NCBI GenBank assembly: GCA_032158295.1 | Contig: CM063249.1 | Coordinates: forward strand, 5,843,195 to 5,907,194 | From: Pycnopodia helianthoides | Lineage: Eukaryota; Echinodermata; Asteroidea; Forcipulatida; Asteriidae | Reading direction: 5' to 3' | Length of the DNA: 64,000 nt | Part shown: positions 12,099 to 27,000 of the stretch, piece by piece | How positions within the stretch are numbered: the stretch's first letter is position 1 | Layout: the number at the start of each line of letters is the position of its first letter | Made by a program: the position numbers and the translations under genes | Notes under the pieces: generated by a model | Database searches by the model: none | What the model saw: only the letters and a program-made list of their open reading frames with translations | What the model was told of the DNA's origin: nothing

Positions 12099-15000
12099 CT
12101 GCAAAAGAACAAAACAAACAATTCACCCTGTGCATGACGAAACACTCTTTCAAAATGACGATTGTACGAATTTGTTATACATCAGAGATTTTAACTTGAT
12201 CGAAATCTTTAGTTGCGAACGTGGTAATCGTTAAAGAATTCTAATCATTTGTATTTGTGCAAAGAGACGAAATTTACGCGTTTATGAATAATGTTATTGT
12301 CTCGGCAACATTTAAAACACTTTGCATCGTTGTGACGTTGGGTTTATAAGCCCTGAATATTTGGTGACTTTGGAACGCTAGGTGGCAGCAGACGTACGGG
12401 GGGATATTGTTGACGTACTTCTGAGCGTGCGCACATTTCCGAGAACTAGTGGTGTAACCTTATAATGTCTGCTGTCACCCCCATTGGCATATTGAGTCTT
12501 GTGCATCGAAATAAACACAGAGAATGCTGAGCTCGAATGTTGTCTGTGTCTGCTGTGCACGCCATCTATGTCAACTGTGGACATAGAGTATCAATACCAT
12601 GTGACATGTCTGTATGGCAAAATTAACCAGATCAACCAATGGGAAAGCTGGAATTTGCCATACAGCTAAAATGGCAGCGCACATGACTTGCCTCAAAGCA
12701 GATATGCATTGACAAGCACACTATAGCATTCTCCGAGTTCTATTTCTATGATATTGTGCCAAGGAGTTATGAAATAATGATTACTTACACCTTGTGGATG
12801 TATCTGAAGAAGTCTGGGTGTAGAATCCGAACTTTCTCTGCCGAAATGTTAAGCTTTGGGTCTTTTCCCTTCACAACCGCAGCAATGTACTTGTAGTCAT
12901 TATCACGACATGGTAGAAAAACATAGATCAAGCCCTGGATTTCAAAAAATCAAGAAATCTCATGCTTTTTTTGGTAACACAATCATTTGAAATTTTCAAA
13001 TGTGCAATCCAATAAACTATTAGTCATATTTCAAAATTGCCAATTCCACAATTAGTTTATATATAATATCCAAACCCACACCAAAAAAAACCCCAAGCAA
13101 ATGGGAATATTTATTTGCTTTTACACTAAATAATTTATATAGAACTGTGGCTTTGCAAGGGAGAGACGAGGCTCTGAAAATAATGGACGACGGCTGGAGC
13201 ACAACAGTCAAGCAGAAGGTTGATTGTGAGCGTCTCGTCACACACTGTGCTTCGCAAAACCACCGGCAAGTCAGAACAGTTTGTTGGTTTACTCTACGAT
13301 AAGAAAGCAATGATTCTAAAATAAAAAACTTCTATACCATCAGCAAAAAATGTCAGGCAAAAAAGTCCTGTTTTACAGTCATGAAGTTGACCCATTGTAA
13401 GTATACTGTTTTTTTTTTTATAAACATGCGATGCTCAACATTAAGACCAGACAATTTTGTTGTCTGTTTCGAGGCACTCTGGTCACTTTCAATTGTCAAT
13501 GCCTTTTGATAAAATAAAAGAAACACCGTCAATTATTTTTTAAAATTTTCATCAGTCTCTCAGTGAATGAAACTTGTTGTTGAAATCAGATATTTTTTTT
13601 ATCGTTTATACATGCAGAGTGTTAGTTAAAAACATGTTTTTGACACGGCAGGCTTTTCTTTTAATTGTCACATCGTAGTTTACAAAAACCACTGATTTTT
13701 TTTTTCAAGAAGATGGACCTTAAACCATCTTCTTAAAAAAATGCCTCGAAATTGCGTGGTTTTCCTTTTACATCGTGAACTAACACCGTCGGCCATTTTA
13801 TGGAGTCAAACTTTTGACTCCACAAAATGGCCGACCGTTTTAGTTCGCAAAGTTTAAGGAAAACCACGCAATTTCGAGGCATATTTGTCTGGATCATTGT
13901 AGTCTACTTTAAAAACATCTTTCTAACCATATGCATTTTAAAACAAACGGTTACAAACGCTTTTTATAGACCAACTCGACCGATCCAAGGCAACGTGTAC
14001 CTTTAAGTTTTATTCAAATTATCAAAAGGTTGAGGATAAAAAAAACCACTAACTTGTTGACTCATTCGCAAGACTGCTTATTAATGTACTTACACCCTAC
14101 CTTGTCATTTGGTACATCCTCTACTGTTGTCCCTCGTAAGGATCGATCGTAGAACATATAGTGCGTTGTGCGGTTGCCGACGTCACTCATATGGTTTCGC
14201 CTAATGGCGTTATTAACACTGTTTGAAAAAGTTATAATATTAGAGAAAAAAGAAACTCAGGTATAAAACTACTTTTGCTTCGTGAAACAATGGGTCATTA
14301 TTTTGTTATGGGTTATCAAAATGCTCTGATGACAAAATTAACATTTTAAAGAGAATCGGTGTCAAGGAACAATCTTTTGAAAATCAGTAAACAGTCCTGG
14401 TTCAAGATGTTAGGTAGTGTATCTTACATTATTGATCCCTTCCCATGAGTATGCTAATTACATCCACGCATGCGTACAGACACTATGGTTGGCAAACGCC
14501 GTAGAGTTGTGCTCTAGCCGGACGCGCAAACGCGCGTGCGTCACGCCACCATCGGTCCCATAAAAAAAAGGCGCGATGTTCACTCATTTTGCCAACCAGA
14601 GTAGGGAAAGTGCGCACGCGCGATGTTCAATTGACATATTTCATGGGAAGGGTCTAACTTTTGTTTTCGAGGAGTTATTGGCAGAATAGACTGTCAACTT
14701 GAATGTACAGTTAGTGTCCTGTCAATTCGTCTGTGCATTACTTGCTACCGGTTATGCGGCACTCGTATATAGCCAGCCAATCCTACATGTAATAAATGCC
14801 CTAAATGTTGGCTAAGTGTTTTTTTCCCCTGCCTTTCACCTCTTAATATGGACCTCGGTTCGAATCCCACCTCAGCTATAGACCAGAGCCTTGGATGTGG
14901 ATTTGGTTTCAACCCCTACCGTACTGATTGCGTGGGTTTTCCCCATTGGGGGCGCCCACATCCTTTTTTTATTATGCATTTTTGCATGCAACTACTATAT

Positions 15001-18000
15001 TTTTGAACCAATAGCAGTCTGGGTACTCCACACTACAGGAGGGTTATACCTGGATGTAACCTCCATTGTACCTTAGTTATTAAATTTTTCAATACTATTA
15101 CAACCTTTGTTATTTTGTGTATTTTCAAGTTGTGCAAATGGAAATAAACCAAACAAACAAACAAACAAACAAACAAACAAACAAACAAACACACAAACAC
15201 CCCAACAAACAAACAAACATCCGGAACAGAATATTATTTCCTCGTTTCCTATTCATCCCGTTATAGCCTGTGCAAGTCTCGCGCATTATCGAAAACGAGA
15301 AAACACCTGGAACGAAGACAATGTTTTTTTTCTAATGAAATCAAGACTTCTTTTTAAATTATATTTATACAAAATCCTTGGAAAATGAAGAATACCCAAA
15401 GCAAGTTCTAATAAAAAAATAATTTTTTTTTTAAGCCTAACATTGAAGTTAATCTGAAAGAAAATTTAAACTTGGGACGAAGATGCCTTTTTTTTTTTTT
15501 TTAGAAACCCCATTTATTTTGCCAATCACGACCGAATTTGTGCGTCCATCACATAGTTTAAATGACTACATGACCATCAGTTGGGCATGATTCTGAATTT
15601 TTGTGTACGAGTAACCGGTATGCCAGTGTGTGACAGCCCACACAAAACGCTATGCATTTGGCGAGCCATTCATATCAAGGCACACTAACACACACTAATA
15701 CACTACACACACGGGGATTTATTGCTGCATAATGGACTCTGAGCATGCCCAACACCTTTGAGATTGTAAAACAATTCCCCCATACCCCCAGCGCCCTAAA
15801 CGATTCTACTAGAGGCCTATCAGTATCACTAAGAAAAAAAGAAAGAAAAACAAACCCCCAAAACCCTCAATTCATGCTCCATTCACAAAGTCAAACAAAA
15901 GCACCCCACCCCTGACCACAATAGTAAATACCTCTTTGGAAGCTTTGGTGAAGCCCGCCAGCTGGCACCATCAAGTCCGGTAAGGTTATATGTTGACGGA
16001 AAAGCCTGCCAGTCACTTTCATCTACCCAGCATGTACATGTATGCTAAGGCATTTTTCAACACAAGTCTATTGGGAATTCCCCGTGAACCTTGGACCAGT
16101 GCCACTTGATTTGGATGTAGATGGTAAACCAGATAAGCTAGGCCACTCAAATATTCTCTATTATGTTTCTCAATCAGATAATAGAGGAAGTCAAGAAAAA
16201 AAGGCTTTCTACTTTATTCCTAACAGGTGTAATTAACAAAACATGCAAATTGTGCCTTGAAAACCCTGGCTCGCACGCTTACTGCAGGGTGGTCAAGTAA
16301 AATTTTCGGTTTTTCTTCGTTATTTTGTTGAATCGATTTTACTTTCATATTGTTTTACTTTCACTAGTTGCGATAATCGTAACCCTCCATCCTCCCGACG
16401 GTCGGAGACCGGAGGGGTTTACGAGTCATGCAGTGCAAAAAAGTGGCGAAATTACAATTTCAACTATTTTGGTCAGACTAGTCACCAGATTTGCCCAATT
16501 TTTACCACTTTCAAAAAACATGACACACATTCTAAAAATATGGATGTGATCATCAATGTGTCATGAATCCATTCGTATTACTCAAAACATCATTGAGAAA
16601 ATATTTTAAGAAAAAAAGACAAAAACTTACCAGAGACTGAGCGAAATTCTCATGAAGCGTAGACAATCTCAGGTCCGGTTTTCGAACCTCGCGATTCGTG
16701 ACCTAGCAACATCTCGACCAATCAGCGTAAGCGGACTCGCCGTTGAGCGCATTTTATTGAGTTGCACAATCACAGGATATTTGTGAGGAAAAATTTCCAG
16801 ATTGAGCGCGCATTCTGGAATGCTGTTCCTGCAATTAATCAGCGCAAACTGCAGATGGCGCAAATCTGTTGTATACATTAACGGCGTGCACGCACAGTCG
16901 CACATGGACGATCGCCACGCCTACACAACGGTTTGGTTTACGCTGATTGGTTGATTTAGGGGAAGCGCGGTCCATGGACATTTCGGTCAGTTTCTGGTAA
17001 GTTTTTGTTCGTTTTTTCTTCAAATAATTTTTCAACGATGTTTAGAGTGTTATGAATGGATTCATTACACATTGATGATCAAATCCATGTTCTTAGAATG
17101 TGTGTCATGTTTTTTGAAAGTGGTAAAAATTGGGCAAATCTGGTGACTAGTCTGACCAAAATAGTTGAAATTGTAATTTCGCCACTTTTTTGCACTGCAT
17201 GACTCGTAACCCTCCGGTCTCCGACCGTCGGGAGGATGGAGGGTTACGATTATCGCAACTATACTTTCACATGCAATTGTTTCATCAACTGAAACCCTCT
17301 TGTCGACAAATTATATTATGTTGTGTCTATAGCAACTCCTTTGAAGTTAACACAAATATATGAGCCTCATTGTTTGCTGCAAACAAGAATTGGTTAATAC
17401 AAAACTGAAGTTCCTAATACCGGATTTGAGTTCACACCAGGTTGTATCAATAGTTGGCGCTGCAGACTACTTATTCAATGGCTTGCAGGGGGGGGGGGGT
17501 GAGGGGCGGCGGTAGGGGGGGTAACGCCACTGTAAGGATGATTTCCCATTAATAGAGTATTCCCCTAATAATATTTTATACAATGTCAACAGGTGGCCCA
17601 TATATCCTCTGTGCAGGAGACTCGCCTCTCACATATACCTACGAGCTAGGTCTAGCACCTCTGTAACAGCTGCTTCAAGTCACCGTATAATAAAATAAGA
17701 TCAGACCCATACAATGTTTCAAGTGTATAATTTTTTTCAGTCGTTGTCACCTAGCACACCCCGGCCGGCCACTCCGCTCGCACGCTCAGATTAAGAGGAA
17801 AAAGAGCAAAAATTAATCTCATTCGACTCTCGAGACTATAGGACAGTTTGACGTACGAAACCAATAAACATTGTGTGCAAACATACTTATGTATTATGCA
17901 CATACATGTAGGGTACGGTATTATCAGCAGAGTGGGGACAGCAGAACAAAGGAATTAACACAAAAGGAACAATGCTGTCCACCCCCCACTTCAAAGGATG

Positions 18001-21000
18001 TGCTTCATTGTTTGTTTGTAATTATATCATAATATGTACTTTTGGTAAAGAATGCATCACAAGTAGCTTGCAATCCTGAGGAAACCTGTAAATGAGGGTG
18101 CTTGCTATATGCATGGAGGTAGAATTAGTTCTACCTCCATGCTATATGTGAACCAGAAACATCGGGGGTTAACCCCTACTCCTTCACGATCATTGTTCTG
18201 GATTCAATAACGTGCACTACTAATGGTAGTATTCTTGTTCAAGGACACAGGTGTCACGACCGGGACTCGAACCCACACTCTGCTGATCAGAAGCACAAGA
18301 GCTTGAGATCGGTGTTCTTATCCGCTCGGCCACGACCGCTTTGCCACGTAACGTAATAATTAATAAAATAATCCAACGATGTTTGTTTTTAAAAAAACCA
18401 CACCATCCAACCAACCCGTCAATTAGATGGTCACAGTTCAGTAGAATCAATTGTTTATGCATCGAATATAAGGCAAAATAAAAAATTAAACAAAATTGTA
18501 TAACGTGCGGCGCCTGCTCCCTTTTTAGAGGCCGCCTCCTCTTTTTTTTAAGAGTCAATTTTTTACGATCTCTGACGAAACAAAATTAATCCTAAAATAC
18601 ATCACATCGTATTTTTTAAACTTTAGCACGCCGAAAGAAAACACAGAAAAAACTGGCAACCATCTTAAAAAAAACAGCCCGGCCGGTTATCTTGAAAAAT
18701 GTGTCGGAAGGCCATTAAAAAAAAAAGAAAAAAAAGGGTGCCCGCCTTCTCCTTTTTTTCAAAAAGGCAGGACGCTAAACATGCTTTAAAATGATTTTGC
18801 CTAAGTATTGGATGCATATTATTGCTGAAATAGAAACAATCACGGTGGTTTTGCTGGTATTCTTATTTCATACAGTATTTCAAACATAAACAGCTCTCTC
18901 GGCATGGATGGTTTCTACTGGTATACTTCAACTAACAATTTTTCACCAATCCTGTCTTTAAATATCTAATAAAGTTTGAACATGTATAAAAAAATAAAAG
19001 GAGAACAACAAAGATTCTTACCGAAATACCATATCGTGTCTATCAATTTCTTGTCCTTTCATGGAGCCGTTGAGTATGCCACCGTTACCAACAACTGCAC
19101 ATGACAGACACGTAGGCCGTGGTTTTTCATCGGAAAAATCGAAAATGGAGTCTTTGGCGGGAAAAGCTTCAAGGTTGCTTGGACATCTATAAAAAAAAAA
19201 AAAAAAAAAAAAAAAAATACTTACAAATATTAGGGCCTAACACATGAAATGAGTTTTATGCACTTTCACCCCGGACCGAATTTTTCATAACCTACAAATT
19301 TTGTTTTATTAGATTCAATCTGAAAGCTCAGTTCATAGTACAAACCCTCCAGGGAAATGTTCTCGTCTGAAATATTTTCAGGAAAGTAGAGGAAAAAAGC
19401 ATTTGCGTCCCCACATAACATCGCTGCTTATTTCAATTAACCCCCAGTCAAAATAAGCCAATTATGAAAAACGCAAACAGTCAAAACCCCCCACAAATCT
19501 CTTGGTGTTTTTTTTTATTATTTTTATTTTTTATACGGCAACCTTTAATGTTATTAGAAACACGGATTAAACCACACGTGATACACAAATTCAATCTGCT
19601 GCGCGCCAACGTGTCTGTTTATTCTGTTTTTCTCCCGTTTAACCTATAAAACGAGGAAGTTAACTCATTTGCAAAACATTACATTAAAGTACATTATGTG
19701 TGGATACTACACTCTAGGTTGACAACCATTTCCTCAGTTTGTTTGTTAGAGACCAAAAGAACTCACTCCGCGGCAGTGCAGTTAATTACGAGAAGTCCCC
19801 CGATCCACAAAGCTAAAGTAGTAGTCCAGACCGATTTCCTACCTCCCGCCCAGGTAGTAGTTAATAAGCAGGACAGTTCTTTTAAGAACTGAGAAGTCTC
19901 CCGAATTCCGAAAATCTACTCCGCGGTAGTAGAATAAATAGCAAGACAAGTTCTCTAAAGAACAAATCTACACAGCAAGTAGATATTTTTTACACATGGT
20001 GTTACCGCAAACCGAATAAATATTTTGTTTGTTCTGTTGTTGAAAAACTACAGGGCACAGATGGCTCGTCCACAAATCAATGATGTACTTTTTTTTTTCT
20101 GCACACAAGTCTACCTATCACGGAACAATCTTGCTCGCATTAATGATATAATTATTACAACTTTAGGGAACAACCATTTGTATGTGTGCCCTAATTTCCT
20201 CTCACAATAGGACACTAATAAGACAAACACTTTACAAGTCAAAGTACAACTGAATTGCGAGAGTAATTTTTTTTAAATTTCCTGATAGAGTGTAAAGAAG
20301 ATATAGCTCATTCAGCATACACTTCTATGTAATAGAGTACTCAGCTTTACTCTGTAGCTGAGCACTATAGACCGATCTTTTTCGGTGTCTGCCCGATAGT
20401 CCGAAGGTCCGTTAGTCCGAAAGTTCAATAGTCCGAAGGTTCGATAGTACGAACGCACAAATTTCCCATAACAGGGGTTCATTAGTCCGAAAATGAAATA
20501 GGGTTCGTTAATCCGAACATTTGATGCGATAGTCCGAAGGTTCATTAGTCCGAAGGTTCATTGATCCGAAGGCTCACTGGTCCGAAGGTTCGGTAGTCCG
20601 AATCGACGATAAGGTCCGATAGTCCGAATCGACGATCGGACCTTATTGTCAATTCGGACTTTCGAACCTTCGGACTATTGAACCTTCGGACTAACGAACC
20701 TTCGGACAAACGAACCTTCGGACTATCGAGCTGTAACCTCTTTTTCAGCCCGTACGCGCAAGTGCTGCTGGCCGCTGCTGGCCGCTCCGCCATATAAATT
20801 TTTTGCCTCACTGTTGTATTGTTTTAAGCTCTTTTCGTTTTCTCTGTTGTATTTAAAAAAAAATAAAAAATACTAATAATAATAATTGTATTTTTTTTTG
20901 TATGTTAGTTGCTTTGGTTCTTGACATAAGGGCGAGGTGCTGGCAACCTAGTATAAGTAACTAATTTTTTAAAATTCGTTTTGCTCCTTGTGGCTTTGTT

Positions 21001-24000
21001 TTGTTTTTATTATTATCTTTCTTGTGGTTTTTAAACTGCCGTTTCTACATTTGGTATTGTTTAAAAAAAAATTTACTCCGTGTTAAGCGCCTTGAGGCCT
21101 GGCATAAGGCGCTATATAAATTCTCCTTTATTATTATTATTTTATTATTATAAGGGATGCTGGCAGCGCAAGGTTTTGTACACAAAGACATAGACAAATC
21201 GTCGCTTGATAGGTGTCTTTCTCAACGATTTACACGACTACCCTCAGCATGACAAAATGATGAAGAGCATACTTACTGAATATTTGAAACTAAACAGAAA
21301 GTGAATACTGAACTGAAATAATATGTCGGAAAAAACCTTGCTGATGTGGCAGGTTTTATACCAGTCTATCACACTTAAATTTACCACAGTCTGCACCGTT
21401 TTCAGGATTAAGGTTTCTGTTTATTTACAAACATTTATGGTCAGTGTTCTTTACATCGTTATGTCATGCTGTTCTATCAGGGAAATTCTGTAAATCGTTG
21501 AGCAACACACCTACATCGTTTATACAAGACGACGGCTTTCCATGTATTTGTGAACAAAACCTTGTGCTGCCAGCGTCCAGCAATGGCGACGCGGCGTGCA
21601 GCACTTTACACGCTTGGATTGGTCACCACTTTCGAATTACATGGCAGTGGCAAATACATAATCTCGGTCAAGTCATCATCTAAATTATGAAAAAATTGCC
21701 GTGCATCTCAATAAATAGTATCAATCGTATACCAAACTAAAAATAATTCATCGTTGAAACAGAGCTGTAGTTTTTTAAAAAGCCGAATTACTCTGGTGGA
21801 AACGTTAAAGGCACAGTACACGTTTGGTAATTGGAGCCTACTGATTGTGTTAATCCTATATAAATGTTGGTGTACAGACAGTAAAACTAACCTGTGAAAA
21901 TTTCAATTTAAAAAAGGTGGTCGCGTTTTTGAGATGTCACCGAAAAACCGTAGCAAATATTTCCACGCAAGAATAATATTCGCCCTAGGAATACACAGCT
22001 TGAGAAGCGTCTCTGACTCAGATTCAATTTTGGGGAATACAAAATTATATATTTTCCATAACCGTGGTACTTCGAAGTTAACAGTTTCTCAAAACTCATT
22101 ATACACACAAGGCTGCTGTACTTCTTACCAAGTAAGTTTGTATTGCCATTAATTTTCAGAGTCATTACCAAACGTGTACTGTGCCTTTAACTTGACACGC
22201 CATGCATAACACTCCATTTTTTGGCTGAAATTGATTATGGTGAAGGGCTATACCTTTTAATGCAAATCTTTTTTTGGTTTTGTATCCAAATGGCATGTAA
22301 TACGGCAGGAGTCTTTTGTACTCTGACGTATTTAGAAGTTGTGTGTTAATTAACTGGTGTATCTCCGGATGGAATATCGTTGCTCCTTTGCTGTTGGTTG
22401 ACATCTTTTGTTGAATTGAATTAGGGCATCTCTATATGAGAGAGAAAAAAAAAACCACACAGTTTTATCAACAATAATTTATAGCAAAGTACCTTCTAGG
22501 ATAAAGTTATACAAATACATATCCAATATATAAGAGAGCGAGGGAGGATTTTAATATTGGGGCATACTACATGAATCATTAAAGGCAAAGTATACCTTTG
22601 GTTTTTGGGACCGTTTGATTGTTTTAATCTGTAAAAAGGTCGCCTTTTTGAAATATCGCCAAAATCCACAGCGAATATGTCCACGCATGAAGAATAATTC
22701 CTAATAGGAATACACAATCTGAGAAACCTTTCTGACAGAAACGTTTCTCAGATTCAAATTTTGGGGGATTGAAAACTGACATCTTTTTCCATATCCACAG
22801 TATTTTGATTTGAAATATTTCTCAAAATGCTTTATAGGCCTACTATATCGAAAGTTGCTGTACTTCTAACCAAGTAAGATTTTATTTTCATTAACCTTTG
22901 GAGTGATTACCAAACGTATGCCTTCCCTTTAAGGGATAGCACTAGCTCTCCCGATGTGGTCTTGTGCCTTTGGTTCCTTTAGATCGCACTAAATATGATC
23001 GAACTGCCTCTAGCTACCGGGCAATCTCGGTCTAGTAGTAAGACATATATACTCTAGAATGGCAAAGGTCGAACCCCACCAAGTAATGTGCCTGTGGATT
23101 CTTTTTGCACAGGACTCGGGAAAGTACTAGTGCTTTACTATGGGCGGCCATTTGGGCAAAATAGATAAAAATAGTAGAAAAAAAAAAAAAAAAAAGCGAA
23201 CACACAATCAAACAAACAAACCAACAAAATAAAACAAAAACATACATTAAATCACACACAAATAAAACAATGACACAAAAATATACATTAGAATCCAAAG
23301 AAAAAGAGTTCTGCACAAAAATAAACTATATACAATAGCAATTATTTTGAATTTCCCCCTTTCACAGTTGCCTTGCTAAATGTTAACGCTAATGATGATG
23401 ACATAATTGTGGCTCTCATCAACACCACGCTAAACTGTAGCCAAAAATGTAGTTTTCTTTCACCATGATGATACTGTAAAAACTATAGTATAATGCCTTA
23501 GCAATTAATCAGTATGCGCAATTGATGCCACGTAAAAGCCTTCACAATAGTATAATTGTGTATTGCACTAAAAATAACCGCCATAAAATTGACCGATAAC
23601 CGTTGACGAGAGGCACTTAAAGGAACATTACAGAATTGTTTTTTCTAACAAAACAGTTGATGGCAGTGTAAGCACTTCCACCATATACATAAACTGACAA
23701 ACCTGTAGAAGTTTGAGATCGATCGGCCATCTGGGTCACGAGAAAATAGTGCAAAAACCGATTACACATTTGCATGAAATCATATAGATTCAACAAATGA
23801 ATAAAACGCTCACTGAGCGATAAACTCCAATCGGAAAACTAGTTTATTCATTTCTCATCAAATATTGCATTTCAGAAAGAAATATTTCAAGGGATGTTTT
23901 CTACTATCATCATCATTAGACCGTGTAAGTTTTATGTAAATCTGTGATCAAAAAGTTTATTTTACATTTTGTTTTCTTACCAATTCTGTAATGTTCCTTT

Positions 24001-27000
24001 AATGTTCCCACTTGCCGAATTAAAATAAGCTGTAATTATTATATGACATTATTAACGAAAAGGTCAAAACAATGTTTTCATAAAGAGGCCTAAAAGGTCT
24101 TGAGTATCTTTTAAAATTTGAACAAAGTTTCCAGCAATTTTCTGCAAGAGTCTTGATAGCGGTGCCGGGACTAGAGGGGTAAAGTTACATGTAAGCTAAT
24201 TTTGAAATCACTGTTTCGTAGACTGTTCGCTTTAATTTTTTACATATATCAGGGAAGTGGAGATCTTAAATCATACCTATCTGTTTTATTTCTTTCATAA
24301 CGTGTTTAATCATTTAGTAATTATTTAAATAACAAGATTGACTCTGCATGAAAAATGTACAAACGTGGCCGTGTGCAGCGCGTCATGTGTAAACATTTTG
24401 TGTTCTTGGAAAAGAGTAGGTCAAAGTTTTTGGCACTAGGCTTCGTGCAGTCTTGCTCTGACAACAGCAGCATGTTAGTGGGCCATTGCACTATACTGAA
24501 CCCTGTTGAACAATTTGGGAGTAGTGTGTCGTAGCCAACAGTCCCAGAGTCCAACTCAAGTTCTGATGGCTGCCTGAGTCAACAGAGTATAGAGCAAGGA
24601 CAACATCAGAGTGCGCGTTCGAACCACCAGTATTTCCTTCAAATTATCCATCGGGAACCACAAATTAGAAAGAGTTAGTAAAATAACAGTATTCTTAATT
24701 TTAGGCATAAGAAGAAAAAAAGTTGAAAAATGTCACGAATCTGTCAGGGAACAGCTAATAAGAAGAAGAAGAAGAAGAAGAAGAAATCAAATAAAAAGTA
24801 TTGACGAAAACAAAAGCTGTTACTACTAATGTCGGAACAGCTAATAAAGGGTCAAATTTGTTTGGGTAATTTAGTTCAAGTTGATCTTCAAAAAAATTAC
24901 AGCCAACAAACCCCAAAACTGTGTTTAGGGTATAGTTTATATAAGTGGGATTTACTTACAGACGGGATGTGGTTTGGGTTTATCCTGAAAGTCAGTTCTG
25001 TTTTATTTCCTCCTTTGAAGCTGATGAAGGAATCGGTCTTTAGATAGGTATCTCGGAAGAAACGAAGTGTATGTTCGTCGTAAGTCCAGTTTCTTGAAAA
25101 AAACCTAACAAGACATGATAAATAAGACTATAAGTAATATTAAAGGAACATTACAGAATTGGTAAGAAAAAAACTTGTAAAATATACTTTTGATTTACAT
25201 AAAACTTACACGGTCTAATGATGATGATAGTAGAAAACATCCCTTGAAATATTTCTGTCTGAAATGCCATAGTTGATGAGAAATGAATAAACTAATTTTC
25301 CGATTGGAGTTTATCGCTCAGTGAGCGTTTTTATTCATTTGTTGAATCTGTATGATTTCATGCAAATGTGTAATCGGTTTTTCACTTTTTTCTCGTGATC
25401 CAGACGGCCGATCGAACTCAAACTTCTACAGGTTTGTCAGTTTATGCCTGTGGTGGATTACATAAAAGTGCTTACACTGCCAGCAACTGTTTTGTTAGCA
25501 AAAACCAATTCTGTAATGTTCCTTTAATAGTAAAGAACATTCGTAGAGCACCGGTGTGACAGGAGATTATACCCCCTCCCCAGGATTCTGTTCCCCGCCT
25601 AAAAAGGCACTTGTGACCCTTGAGGAGGAAGACAAATTAGGACTGGGTTGTGAAAGTATACTTGTTTGAATATGTGAGATTTCAAGTTTTTTTTTTCTTG
25701 AATGTTGTGATGGATGGTGATTTGACATTGAGGGTCTTGTGTGTGCGCTGAGGTGTATAGGCCTATGTGGATGAGATTGATAAAGGTATTCCTTTGCATG
25801 GATGTTTATAAACGAGTATAGGGTAAGTTTGTACTGAGTTCTATATGATATTTGCAGCCAATGGAGATCTTCTAATACAGAAAATACTAATATAGAATAA
25901 AAAAATGTAATGCATACGTATATTTCAGGGAATCTTATCTGCGAATTTCGGAAAATGAGAAAAAAAATCAGTCTTTAATATAAACGACAAACCGTCAATT
26001 AGAATTTCCTTCAACCACTAGCGAGTTAATTTGTTATCAAACAAACACAATCATTATTTATTTATTCAACTCAACAAGCAGATTTAAGAAAACGCAAAGA
26101 TTTGTTTTTGCCCAAAGTGTGACTTTTTAATTTTCACTTTGGTTGCAACTGCAAGTGCAACATACATCGTGACGTCGAAAACCAGGCTCATCAAACAATT
26201 GAGGGTAAGAGCTTCAAATTTGGGGCATATATATATATACACACACAGGTATAGTATTTTATAAAGAAGGTTTATTGCATTACATCGCATTGATACCAAG
26301 GCTAATATTTCGGCTGTCTTCATGCACTTTGAATTCATGACATTTCATGATTTTCGAGAAGTGAATGCTTTTTGACATGGCGTCACAATCAATCAACTCA
26401 TGTTGTGTAGTCACTGTGGCTTCGGGTCTAGCCTTTAGTCAAGGCGCACAGCGGCACCCCAAACCCGGATATCAAACACGAAAAAAGACCAGCGCGAGCG
26501 GCAAAGCCGCGAAGCGTTTTTAACCAACTCGTTTTGCTAATTAGATGTTCATGACCATTGATCTACATTATACTGTATAATGTAGATCAATGTTCATGAC
26601 CATGCAATATTTATTTGCTCGTTCTACTAATCAGTTATTCATGACAATGAAATATTTGTTTATGCTATATTTCTTGTTACCAATCACCGTCAGCTATCGG
26701 CTTTTCATGTTATGTTTTTGATTGTTCATGTTATTACCATTGTTAAATGTTTAATAAAGAGTTTGTTTTTCTTGACATTCATGTTGTAGTCGCCAAGTCT
26801 CAGTATTTTAGGATTTGTCCATTTATAACAGCCCCAGATACCTTTACATAACACTTTTCTAGTATTCAACCCAAGCATTGTGTAAACTATTACCTGTTTT
26901 AAAGGTAGACAGCTTACATTGTAAAGAGGTAAAGTCTTTACTTCGAAATTAAGTAATATTTTACATGAGTGGGTTTACCTAACAATTCAGTAAATGAAAC

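Noticed and set aside
11391..12153. Several overlapping 100-146 codon frames on both strands
   Set aside because: Shadows of the sialyltransferase last exon and its 3' flank; only the 11837-12098 frame carries motifs.
18252..18340. tRNA gene on minus
   Set aside because: A- and B-boxes are present but the acceptor and anticodon stems do not pair, and a SINE body follows.
20330..20811. Two minus open frames (77 and 88 codons) with RTFGL/SPKVR repeats
   Set aside because: They are translations of the TTCGGAC repeat island.
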